Assembly (NCBI GenBank): GCA_019240115.1
Contig: JAFAYV010000077.1
Coordinates: 1-43,375, forward strand
Source: Solirubrobacterales bacterium
GTDB lineage: Bacteria > Actinomycetota > Thermoleophilia > Solirubrobacterales > Solirubrobacteraceae
DNA: 43,375 bases
Reading direction: 5' to 3'
Part shown: positions 8,068 to 16,536 of the stretch, in pieces
How positions within the stretch are numbered: the stretch's first letter is position 1
Layout: the number at the start of each line of letters is the position of its first letter
The notes under the pieces: model-generated
What the model saw: the letters and a program-made list of their open reading frames with translations, nothing else
Database searches by the model: none
Told to the model about the DNA's origin: nothing
Translations under genes and position numbers: made by a program

Positions 8068-8292
8068 GTGTCACGACTCATCCGCATGGACCACACCGGG
8101 CATACCGAGCTGGCGCAGTGGAGCGCGCAGGACGAGGCGGCGTTCGGGGAGGCCCGCGAAGCGTTGCGCGCCGAGCTTGACCGCGGCTACTTCGCGGTCT
8201 CCAGCGACGTCGACGGCTCCGCCGAGCAGGTCCGCGAGCTGCCCCTCGACGCCGAGCTCGTGATTCTGCGCCGCCCGATCGCCGGGGGCTGA
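8068..8292 (+). CDS. Small conserved-looking protein ending in Gly-Gly
   Basis: The protein has 74 residues. The start at GTG 8068 is decided by an excellent ribosome site, GGGAGG five bases upstream; an in-frame ATG at 8020 would add 16 residues without such a site. It has a short beta/alpha pattern: RLIRMDHTGH, a helix rich in Glu/Ala, then ELVILRRPIAGG at the very end. I do not recognise a named family with certainty. A small compact protein with a bare C-terminal Gly-Gly resembles ubiquitin-like or ThiS-like carrier proteins, but no E1-, E2- or JAB-like gene lies beside it. It sits between an EEP nuclease and a membrane protein in a tight same-strand run. Confidence 0.65.
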   Translation: MSRLIRMDHTGHTELAQWSAQDEAAFGEAREALRAELDRGYFAVSSDVDGSAEQVRELPLDAELVILRRPIAGG

Positions 8293-8295
8293 TCG

Positions 8296-9030
8296 GTGGA
8301 CGCCGCGCTCGTCGGCGGGGGCGGGCTGGCGGGGCCGGGACCGGGCTCGGGGCCCGACGGCGAGCTGCCCGAGCTGGCGAGCGTCCACTGGCGGCCGCGT
8401 GCCGACGCGCGCAGGCTGCGGCGCTCGGACCGTCTGTGGACGCTGTCGACGGTCGCCCATACGGCGCCGTTCCTGGCGACGGCGATCGGCCTGCCGCTGC
8501 TCGACCCGGTGACGATCCCCGTCGCTCTCATCGCGCTCGCCTACGCGTGGTTCATCCCCGAGCTCTACGCGGCCCGGGGCGCCGGGGTCGTGCGCGAGCC
8601 GCGCGGGCGGCGCGTCGGGGCCGCGCGCAGCGCCACGGCCGGGGCGGGGAGGGAGGCAGCCGACTCGCGGGCGCTCGGGCTGCTCGGCGACCTCGTCGGC
8701 CACGCCGCGCGCGAGCTGCTGGCGCGCACCGGGATGGTGCTCGAGCGCGGCGAGCTCGGCGTCTGGCTCGTCGCCGGTGCGGGCGCGCTGCTCGTCCGGC
8801 CCGGGGGGCGGCGCGTGCAGTGCTACTGCGTCCACGCGACCGGGGACGAGCTGCCGAGAGCCGATCGCGTCGCCCATCTGCTGCTCGCGCTGCGCGCCGA
8901 CGAGAGCGGCTTCGCGACGGTCGCCAACCTGACCTTTTCGGGGTCGTGCTGGCGCCTGCGGCGGCGGTTGCCGCCGCCGGTGCGCGAGGCGCTGCGCGCG
9001 GCGGTAGCGGCGGCGGCGCGGGGTCAGTAA
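8296..9030 (+). CDS. Membrane-anchored protein of unknown function
   Basis: The protein has 244 residues. GTG at 8296 lies three bases after the preceding stop. Residues about 50-90 form two closely spaced hydrophobic segments (TAPFLATAIGLPLL, then TIPVALIALAYAWFI). A cytoplasmic alpha/beta region follows, containing RTGMVLERGELGVWLVAGAGALLV and FATVANLTFSGSCWRLRRRLP. The first 45 residues are Gly-rich and probably disordered. The beta-strand-rich C-terminal half vaguely recalls NERD-like nuclease domains, but I find no catalytic signature. No function is assigned. It is probably co-expressed with the two genes before it. Confidence 0.65.
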   Translation: MDAALVGGGGLAGPGPGSGPDGELPELASVHWRPRADARRLRRSDRLWTLSTVAHTAPFLATAIGLPLLDPVTIPVALIALAYAWFIPELYAARGAGVVREPRGRRVGAARSATAGAGREAADSRALGLLGDLVGHAARELLARTGMVLERGELGVWLVAGAGALLVRPGGRRVQCYCVHATGDELPRADRVAHLLLALRADESGFATVANLTFSGSCWRLRRRLPPPVREALRAAVAAAARGQ

Positions 9031-9075
9031 GGCGCCGGGTCAGTAAGGCGCCGGGTCATCAAGGCGCGGGGTCAG
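9021..9075. repeat. 16-bp tandem repeat over a stop codon
   Basis: The unit GGGTCAGTAAGGCGCC occurs exactly at 9021-9036 and 9037-9052, then imperfectly at 9053-9068 with a partial fourth copy. The first copy contains the TAA stop (9028-9030) of the membrane-protein gene. The array fills the gap to the convergent SnoaL-like gene. Confidence 0.85.
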
Positions 9076-9083
9076 CTCTGCCT

Positions 9084-11684
<2,601 letters not shown>

Positions 11685-11687
11685 TGA

Positions 11688-11775
11688 ACCTCCCTGGTGC
11701 CGGCATTACCCGGCCAGGTGTTGACGGTCGGCGGACCGCGTCCGCCCTCTCAGCCCTGAGGTGGGGCTCCCGTAG
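11688..11775 (-). promoter_or_regulatory. TPP riboswitch (THI element) upstream of thiO
   Basis: Read on the minus strand the sequence starts CTACGGGAGCCCC, contains the conserved GGGCTGAGAGGG (11757-11746 region), a variable GC-rich P3 arm (GGCGGACGCGGTCCGCC), then ACACCTGGCCGGGTAATGCC and closes with ACCAGGGAGG. This is the full order of thi-box elements. The final GGGAGG is the thiO ribosome site, so control is probably by translation block, the usual mode in actinobacteria. Thiamine pyrophosphate excess would shut the operon. Confidence 0.93.
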
Positions 11776-11781
11776 GACGAG

Positions 11782-11787
11782 ATCCTA
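11782..11787 (-). promoter_or_regulatory. -10 box TAGGAT of the thi operon
   Basis: TAGGAT on the minus strand (11787-11782) places the transcription start around 11775, exactly where the riboswitch consensus begins. The -35 region would lie inside the first bases before thiE and is weak. The thiE start is only 29 bases away on the other strand. Confidence 0.45.
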
Positions 11788-11815
11788 GCGCGGCGCTCCT
11801 GCGAGACTCGGGGGC

Positions 11816-12442
11816 ATGGACGATCGTCGCCGACGCCTCGCGCAGGCCCGCCTGTACCTCGTCTGCGATGACCGCTCGGACGAGTTCCTGCAGGCGGCGA
11901 TCCGGGGCGGCGTCGACATCGTCCAGCTGCGGATCAAGGACCCGACCGGCGACGCGCGACTGCTCGAGGTCGCCCGCCGCTTCGCGCGCACGTGCCATGC
12001 GCGCGGCGCGCTGTTCATCCTCAACGACCGCCCCGACCTCGTCGCCGATGCCGACGCCGACGGCGTCCACGTCGGCCAGGACGACGTGCCCGTGCCGATG
12101 GCCCGCACCGCGATCGGCCCCGAGCACCTGATCGGGCTCTCGACCCACACCCCCGAGCAGATCGACGGCGCCGCCGGCGCCGACTACATCGGCGTCGGCC
12201 CGGTCCACGCGACCCCGACCAAGCCCGGTCGTCCCGCGGTCGGCCCCGACCTGATCGCCTACGCCGCCGCGCACGCGACGGTGCCGTTCTTCGCGATCGG
12301 CGGGATCGACGCCGAGACCGCTCCGGCGGCGCGCGCGGCCGGGGCGGCGCAGATCGCCGTCGTGCGGGCGCTGACCGAGGCCGCCGATCCCGAGGCGGCC
12401 GCCCGGCAGCTCATCGAGGGAGCCGGCGTTGGCGCAACGTAG
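11816..12442 (+). CDS. thiE: Thiamine-phosphate synthase
   Basis: The protein has 208 residues. It joins HMP-pyrophosphate and thiazole phosphate to thiamine phosphate. The TIM-barrel motifs are all present: LYLVCDD, VDIVQLRIKD, ILNDRPDLVADADADGVHVGQDD, LIGLSTHT, YIGVGPVHATPTKPG and FFAIGGID. ATG at 11816 has GGGGG just upstream. It is divergent from thiOSG. The riboswitch is read only on the opposite strand, and the short thiE leader holds no second copy, so thiE appears to escape direct TPP-riboswitch control. A membrane-protein gene overlaps its 3' end. Confidence 0.93.
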   Translation: MDDRRRRLAQARLYLVCDDRSDEFLQAAIRGGVDIVQLRIKDPTGDARLLEVARRFARTCHARGALFILNDRPDLVADADADGVHVGQDDVPVPMARTAIGPEHLIGLSTHTPEQIDGAAGADYIGVGPVHATPTKPGRPAVGPDLIAYAAAHATVPFFAIGGIDAETAPAARAAGAAQIAVVRALTEAADPEAAARQLIEGAGVGAT

Positions 12443-13067
12443 CCGCAAGCGCGGCCAGCACGCGCGTCCGGAGACCGACGCCGATTCGCCCCCGCCGCCG
12501 GCACCCGACCACCGGGTCGCGCGCGCCCCCGACGGCGAGCCGTCCCCGCCGCCGGCGCCCGACCCGGGGATCGGGCGGGGCCGGATCCCGCGCGAGGCCT
12601 ACCAGCAGCAGTCGCCGCCCGCCCACTATCCGCAGGCGAGCCGCTCCGAGGCCCGCAACGCCGAGGTCCGCGCCGCGCTGGCGCCGCTGGCCCCCGGCGA
12701 GCGGCCACGGGTTCTCGTGGCCTCGGTGCTCGTCGCGGCGCTCGTCGGCCTGGTCAACCTGATCGCCTACGCGGCCGGGGACACGATCGGCGGCAAGCGG
12801 CCCGGCGCGGCGCCGATCGTCGTCTTCTCGGCGGTCATGGTCGGCCTGGCGATCGGGATGTGGCGGCGGTGGTACGGCGCCGTGCTCGGGTTCATGGCGC
12901 TGCTGGCGATCGTCGCCACGCTGTTCGCGCTGCTGCTGATCGAGGCGTCGAACATCAGCGGCCTGATCGTCGCGCTCGTGATCATCGTCGGTTGCGGCTA
13001 TCTCTTCTTCAAGCTCGTCCGCGTGCTGAGCCGGATCCAGATGCCGCACTCGGACGATCGCCGCTAG
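12429..13067 (+). CDS. Pro-rich membrane protein of unknown function
   Basis: The protein has 212 residues. The TTG start at 12429 overlaps thiE by 14 bases and has GGGAG eight bases upstream. Residues 1-90 are Pro/Arg/Ser-rich and probably cytoplasmic and disordered. Then follow about four hydrophobic segments (VLVASVLVAALVGLVNLIAYA, IVVFSAVMVGLAIGMW, AVLGFMALLAIVATLFALLLI, GLIVALVIIVGCGYLFF) and a short basic tail. No transport or enzyme signature is visible. Coupling with thiE may be positional only. Confidence 0.7.
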   Translation: MAQRSRKRGQHARPETDADSPPPPAPDHRVARAPDGEPSPPPAPDPGIGRGRIPREAYQQQSPPAHYPQASRSEARNAEVRAALAPLAPGERPRVLVASVLVAALVGLVNLIAYAAGDTIGGKRPGAAPIVVFSAVMVGLAIGMWRRWYGAVLGFMALLAIVATLFALLLIEASNISGLIVALVIIVGCGYLFFKLVRVLSRIQMPHSDDRR

Positions 13068-13080
13068 CGGACGCGTCCGC
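13067..13080. repeat. 14-bp perfect palindrome, left copy
   Basis: GCGGACGCGTCCGC is its own reverse complement and begins at the last base of the preceding stop codon. Twelve of these bases (GCGGACGCGTCC) return at 13623-13634, at the other end of the same gap. Confidence 0.8.
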
Positions 13081-13398
13081 AGATGATGCGGCGTTGACGG
13101 GGCGAGCGCGCGCGGGGCATCACGCTCGTGGCCCCGCCCTGGACGGCGTTGAGCTTCGCGCGGGTGAGGGCCTCCTCGGCTGGGCGGGTGGACGAGCTCG
13201 GCGTGGCGGGAAGCGTGGTTGATCGGCTTGATGGATGTTGCGGGGTGGACGATTGTCTGCGAGCCGAACGGGCCGAACGGGATGATTTCGGGGGCCCGCT
13301 CGATGCGGTCAGACGGGTTGGCGTCATGCACCGCCCAGCCGGACAGCTAGGCCAGGGTGTGAGTGTCGAGGTCTTCGACGATCACGTGGTCAGAAACG

Positions 13399-13430
13399 AC
13401 CGACCCCCCGCGTTCTCCTCGGGGGTCGGT
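13399..13430. terminator. Strong 10-bp stem-loop
   Basis: ACCGACCCCC at 13399-13408 pairs perfectly with GGGGGTCGGT at 13421-13430 around a 12-base loop. There is no T-run on either side, so if it terminates transcription it is of the T-less type common in high-GC actinobacteria. It could also be an RNA element or repeat-type hairpin. Confidence 0.5.
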
Positions 13431-13622
13431 GGAACGGGTCCTGGGGGGTGGATGAAATCCACCACGGCTGGAGATGGCGGCCGGGGGTCGGTGAGAACAT
13501 CCGCCGGGCCGGCCGGCGAGCTCGAGCGAGCGGACCCGCAGCCCCAGCGCCCGGGATCGCGCTTGACCTTAACCCCCCTCCCCTCGCGCCCGCCGGTATC
13601 CCTCGACCGCCCGTCAGAGCTT

Positions 13623-13634
13623 GCGGACGCGTCC
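13623..13634. repeat. 12-bp copy of the palindrome
   Basis: GCGGACGCGTCC repeats the core of the palindrome at 13067-13080. The two copies bracket about 540 bases that carry no intact gene. Confidence 0.7.
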
Positions 13635-13681
13635 ACTTCCGGGGCCTCCCCGCGAACAGACCGTGAGATAGGCTCGTGCGC

Positions 13682-15052
13682 ATGCCCGAATCGAGCTACG
13701 ACATGATCGTCATCGGCTCCGGACCCGGCGGCTACGTGGCGGCGATCCGCGCCGCCCAGCTCGGCTTCAAGACCGCCGTGGTCGAGAAGGACCGCGTCGG
13801 CGGACGATGCCTGAACTACGCGTGCATTCCCGCCAAGGCTGTCCTGCGCGTCGCCGACGTGTTGCTGGAGATCGAGGAGGCCGACGACTACGGCATCAAG
13901 GTGTCCGCGCCGGAGGTCGACTTCGCCGGGGTGTCCAAGCGCCGCGAGAAGGTCATCAAGACGCTGACCGGCGGCGTCTCGGGCCTGCTGAAGAAGAATC
14001 GGATCGACGTCCTCGAGGGAGAGGCGAGCCTCGCCGGCCGGGGTGAGATCGCCGTCAACGGCGACACGATCTCGGCGAACACGATCCTGCTGGCCGCCGG
14101 GTCGGTGAAGCGGCCGATCCCGGGCGCGGAGTTCGGCGGGCACGTGATCGGCACCGAGGAGGCGTGGGCGCTCGACGATCTGCCCAAGACGATGGCGGTG
14201 GTCGGCGCCGGCGCGTCGGGCGCCGAGATCGCGTCGGCGTACGCGCGCCTCGGCACCGAGGTGCTGCTGTTGGAGGCGCTCGATCGCGTGCTGCCCACCG
14301 AGGACGCCGACATCTCCAAGGTCGCCGAGCGCGGGCTGGCCAAGCAGGGCATGACGATCCACACCGACACGAAGGTGCAGGAGATCGAGTCGGGATCCGA
14401 CAGCGTGAAGTTCACCTACGGCGACGCCGAGGGCGAGGTGGAGTGGCTCGTCATCGCGGCCGGGCGCGGCCCCGACATCGAGGCGCTCAAGCTCGAGGAG
14501 GCGGGCGTCGAGCTCGACGACGAAGGTCTGGTCGCCGTCGACGGCGCGATGCGCACAAGCGTCGACGGCGTCTACGCGATCGGCGATCTCACCCACGGAC
14601 CGGCGCTCGCGCACAAGGCCTCCGATGAGGGCGTGATCGCCGTCGAGGACGCCGCGGGCCAGCAGACGCACGCGATCGAGTACGTCGACATTCCCCGGGC
14701 GACGTTCTGCACCCCGAACGTCGCGAGCTTCGGGCTCACCGAGGAGCAGGCCCGCGAGCAGGGCTACGAGGTGACCGTGGGCAAGGTCCAGTACGGCGCG
14801 GTCGGCGCCGGCACCGTGTACGGCGATCGCACCGGGATCGTCAAGATCGTCGGCGAGACCAAGTACGGCGAGCTGCTCGGCGGCCATATCGTCGGCGCCA
14901 AGGCGACCGAGATGGTCCAGGAGCTCGTCAACGCCCGCGCCCTGGAGGGCGGCTATCCGGAGATCGCCCGGCTCGTCCACGGCCATCCGACGATGTCCGA
15001 GGCCGTGCTCGAGGCCGCCCGCGCCGCGGACGGCTGGCTCATCCACGGCTAG
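13682..15052 (+). CDS. lpdA: Dihydrolipoyl dehydrogenase (E3)
   Basis: The protein has about 456 residues. It is a FAD/NAD disulfide oxidoreductase that reoxidises dihydrolipoyl groups of 2-oxoacid dehydrogenases. Motifs: MIVIGSGPGGYVAAIRAAQ (FAD), the redox disulfide in GGRCLNYACIPAKA, AVVGAGASGAEIASAYARLG (NAD), VYAIGDL, and the catalytic HGHPTMSEAVLEA. TAGGCT ends seven bases before the ATG at 13682, so the mRNA may be leaderless; a GTG at 13676 would add two residues. A stand-alone E2 core lies three genes downstream, pointing to a shared 2-oxoacid or acyl-transfer role. Confidence 0.93.
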   Translation: MPESSYDMIVIGSGPGGYVAAIRAAQLGFKTAVVEKDRVGGRCLNYACIPAKAVLRVADVLLEIEEADDYGIKVSAPEVDFAGVSKRREKVIKTLTGGVSGLLKKNRIDVLEGEASLAGRGEIAVNGDTISANTILLAAGSVKRPIPGAEFGGHVIGTEEAWALDDLPKTMAVVGAGASGAEIASAYARLGTEVLLLEALDRVLPTEDADISKVAERGLAKQGMTIHTDTKVQEIESGSDSVKFTYGDAEGEVEWLVIAAGRGPDIEALKLEEAGVELDDEGLVAVDGAMRTSVDGVYAIGDLTHGPALAHKASDEGVIAVEDAAGQQTHAIEYVDIPRATFCTPNVASFGLTEEQAREQGYEVTVGKVQYGAVGAGTVYGDRTGIVKIVGETKYGELLGGHIVGAKATEMVQELVNARALEGGYPEIARLVHGHPTMSEAVLEAARAADGWLIHG

Positions 15053-15061
15053 GGCGCGCCG

Positions 15062-15598
15062 ACGCAGCCGGTCTTCTACTACGACCTCGCCAGCCCGGCG
15101 TGCTACCTGTGCGCCGAGCGGATCATGGGCGAGCTGCCGATCGTCCCCGAATGGGAGCCGGTGCTCGGCGATCCCCTGGACGCGCCCGATCCCGGCAAGC
15201 TCGCCGCGCGCGTCTTGCACCACGGCCTGCAGCCGCTGCGCCTCCCCGCGCGATGGCCGCCCGACTCTGAGCGGGCGATGCTGGCGGCCACCTACGCCAA
15301 GCGCCTCGGCCGCGGGGTCGCGTTCTCGCTGGCGGCGTTCCGCCAGGCGTTCGCCGGCGGACGCGACCTCGGCGACGAGGGGACGGTGCTGATCGCGGCC
15401 GCGGCGTGTGAGATGCACCCGGTCGCCCTGCTGAAGGGAATGGGCTTGGGTTCGGTCGTCCGCGCGCTGCAGGACGCCGGGGTGCGTGCCCGGGAGGCCG
15501 GCGCCGAGGCGCTGCCGGCGATCCAGGTCGGGGACGAGTGCTTCTGCGGCGACGACGCGCTCGAGCGGGCGACGTCGGCCCTGACGCTCCCGCGCTGA
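15062..15598 (+). CDS. DsbA/HCCA-isomerase-like thioredoxin-fold protein without a standard start codon
   Basis: The frame encodes QPVFYYDLASPACYLCAERI at 15065-15124, the typical first strand and active-site helix of DsbA-family proteins, with a CxxC (codons 15101-15103 and 15110-15112). It then continues with a helical insertion (MLAATYAKRLGRGVAFSLAA, FRQAFAGGRDLGDEGTVLIAA) and the cis-Pro strand EALPAIQVGDECF. No ATG, GTG, TTG or CTG lies between the lpdA stop (15050-15052, same frame) and the conserved strand. The nearest ATG, 15125, would cut off strand one and the CxxC. I mark ACG 15062 as the likely extent. It may be made by re-initiation, by stop readthrough from lpdA, or be N-terminally damaged. 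Confidence 0.6.
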   Translation, partial: TQPVFYYDLASPACYLCAERIMGELPIVPEWEPVLGDPLDAPDPGKLAARVLHHGLQPLRLPARWPPDSERAMLAATYAKRLGRGVAFSLAAFRQAFAGGRDLGDEGTVLIAAAACEMHPVALLKGMGLGSVVRALQDAGVRAREAGAEALPAIQVGDECFCGDDALERATSALTLPR

Positions 15599-15600
15599 TC

Positions 15601-15840
15601 GTGAAGGCGAACCGCGTCTATCACCTGACCGTGTCGCGAGGCGGGCGCGAGCCTCGGTTCCTCGCCGGGCGCGGCCGCACCGACCGGGTCGAGGTGACCT
15701 CGATCGACGACGGCGAGCTCATCCTCTACTTCAAGCTCGAGCCAAAGCGGGCGGCGCGGCTCGTCCGCCAGCTGCGCGAGGAGATGGCGTCGCTCGAGGC
15801 CGAGGAGTTCCGCTCGCTCTGGGACGGCGCCGACGAATAG
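15601..15840 (+). CDS. Small alpha/beta protein of unknown function
   Basis: The protein has 79 residues and starts at GTG 15601, two bases after the preceding stop. It begins MKANRVYHLTVSRGGREPRF, with a strand pair VEVTSIDDGELILYFKLEP and a charged C-terminal helix (RLVRQLREEMASLEAEEF). I do not recognise it. Its tight position between the DsbA-like gene and the E2 core suggests co-expression with lpdA. Confidence 0.65.
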   Translation: MKANRVYHLTVSRGGREPRFLAGRGRTDRVEVTSIDDGELILYFKLEPKRAARLVRQLREEMASLEAEEFRSLWDGADE

Positions 15841-15852
15841 CGTGCGCGCCTC

Positions 15853-16536
15853 GTGACCGATCCGCGGCCGGCGTCCCTGAAGGGCGAGATCCGGATCGAG
15901 GAGCCCGACCGCGTCGGGCGCTCGATCGCTCGGCGCAGCGCCGAAGTCCGGGCCACCGTGCCCGACCTCGAGCTGGAAGCCGAGGTCGACGCCGGCGCCG
16001 CGGTCGCGCTCGCTCGGCGGCTGCGCATCGAGCTCGACGCGGTGCTGATCGCCGCGTGCGCCCGGGCGCTGCGGGCAACCCCGCGAGCCAACGCGGCCTA
16101 TCGGGACGGCCGCTACGAGCTGTACTCGCGGGTCAACGTCGGGGCGATCGTCCACACCGACGACGGCCAGATCACGCCGGCGATCCTCGATGCCGACACG
16201 CGCTCGCTGTCAGAGCTCGACGCCGAGCTGCGCCGGCTGCGCGAACGGGCCCGGGCGGGCGCGTTGACGCCACCCGAGCTCGCCGGCACGACGTTCACGT
16301 TGCACTCGCTCGGGGAGGCGGGGCCGCACCGTCTCGTCCCGCTGATCACGCCGCCGCAGGCGGCCGCGCTCGCCGCCGGGTCGGTGCGCCCGGCGCCGGT
16401 CGCGCGCGGGGGCGCGGTCGTGGCCGGAAACCTGATCAGCTTGACCCTGGCCTGCGATCATCGGATCCTGTTCGGCACGCGGGCAGCCGCCTTTCTGCAG
16501 CGGATCGCGAAGCGAGTGGAGGAGCCAGAGCCGTGA
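15853..16536 (+). CDS. Stand-alone 2-oxoacid dehydrogenase acyltransferase (E2) catalytic core
   Basis: The protein has 227 residues. It corresponds only to the C-terminal catalytic domain of E2 enzymes; no lipoyl domain or E3-binding domain is present. Matching segments: ELDAVLIAACARALRATPRANAAYRDG, VNVGAIVHTDDGQITPAI, LAGTTFTLHSLGEAG, LITPPQAAALAAG and the terminal LACDHRILFG. The E2 signature is DHRxxDG. Here the catalytic His is kept but the Asp is Phe. It could acetylate or acylate a separate carrier, or be a structural homologue. GTG at 15853 is chosen from the family-like N-terminus. The stop overlaps the next gene (GTGA). Confidence 0.78.
   Translation: MTDPRPASLKGEIRIEEPDRVGRSIARRSAEVRATVPDLELEAEVDAGAAVALARRLRIELDAVLIAACARALRATPRANAAYRDGRYELYSRVNVGAIVHTDDGQITPAILDADTRSLSELDAELRRLRERARAGALTPPELAGTTFTLHSLGEAGPHRLVPLITPPQAAALAAGSVRPAPVARGGAVVAGNLISLTLACDHRILFGTRAAAFLQRIAKRVEEPEP

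Larger units (their letters stand above)
13068..13681. other. Gene-poor gap (about 610 bases) with hairpins and decayed coding-like sequence
   Basis: No convincing gene is present on either strand. On the minus strand, around 13390-13070, there are short readable stretches (HVIVEDLDTH, then after a stop LSGWAVHDANPSD and later EIIPFGPFGSQTIVHP, and in a third frame ALTRAKLNAVQGGATSVMPR). They change frame and contain a stop, and look like a broken gene, but I do not recognise the family. The gap also holds two stem-loops (13399-13430 and 13447-13463), the two palindrome copies at its ends, and the lpdA promoter. It could be a remnant of an inserted element. Confidence 0.5.

Noticed and set aside
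8020-8292. Start of the Gly-Gly protein at the ATG overlapping the EEP stop
   Set aside because: The 48 bases between 8020 and 8068 code for an unlikely N-terminus, and GGGAGG lies at ideal distance before GTG 8068.
13128-13706. A plus-strand open frame in the gap before lpdA
   Set aside because: It overlaps the lpdA start in another frame, spans the hairpins, and shows no domain, good start or codon pattern like the neighbours.
13382-15418. A 678-codon open frame on the minus strand across lpdA and the DsbA-like gene
   Set aside because: It is the antisense shadow of lpdA. The plus strand carries complete FAD, disulfide and NAD motifs, and the minus frame has no recognisable domain and a composition typical of GC-rich antisense frames.
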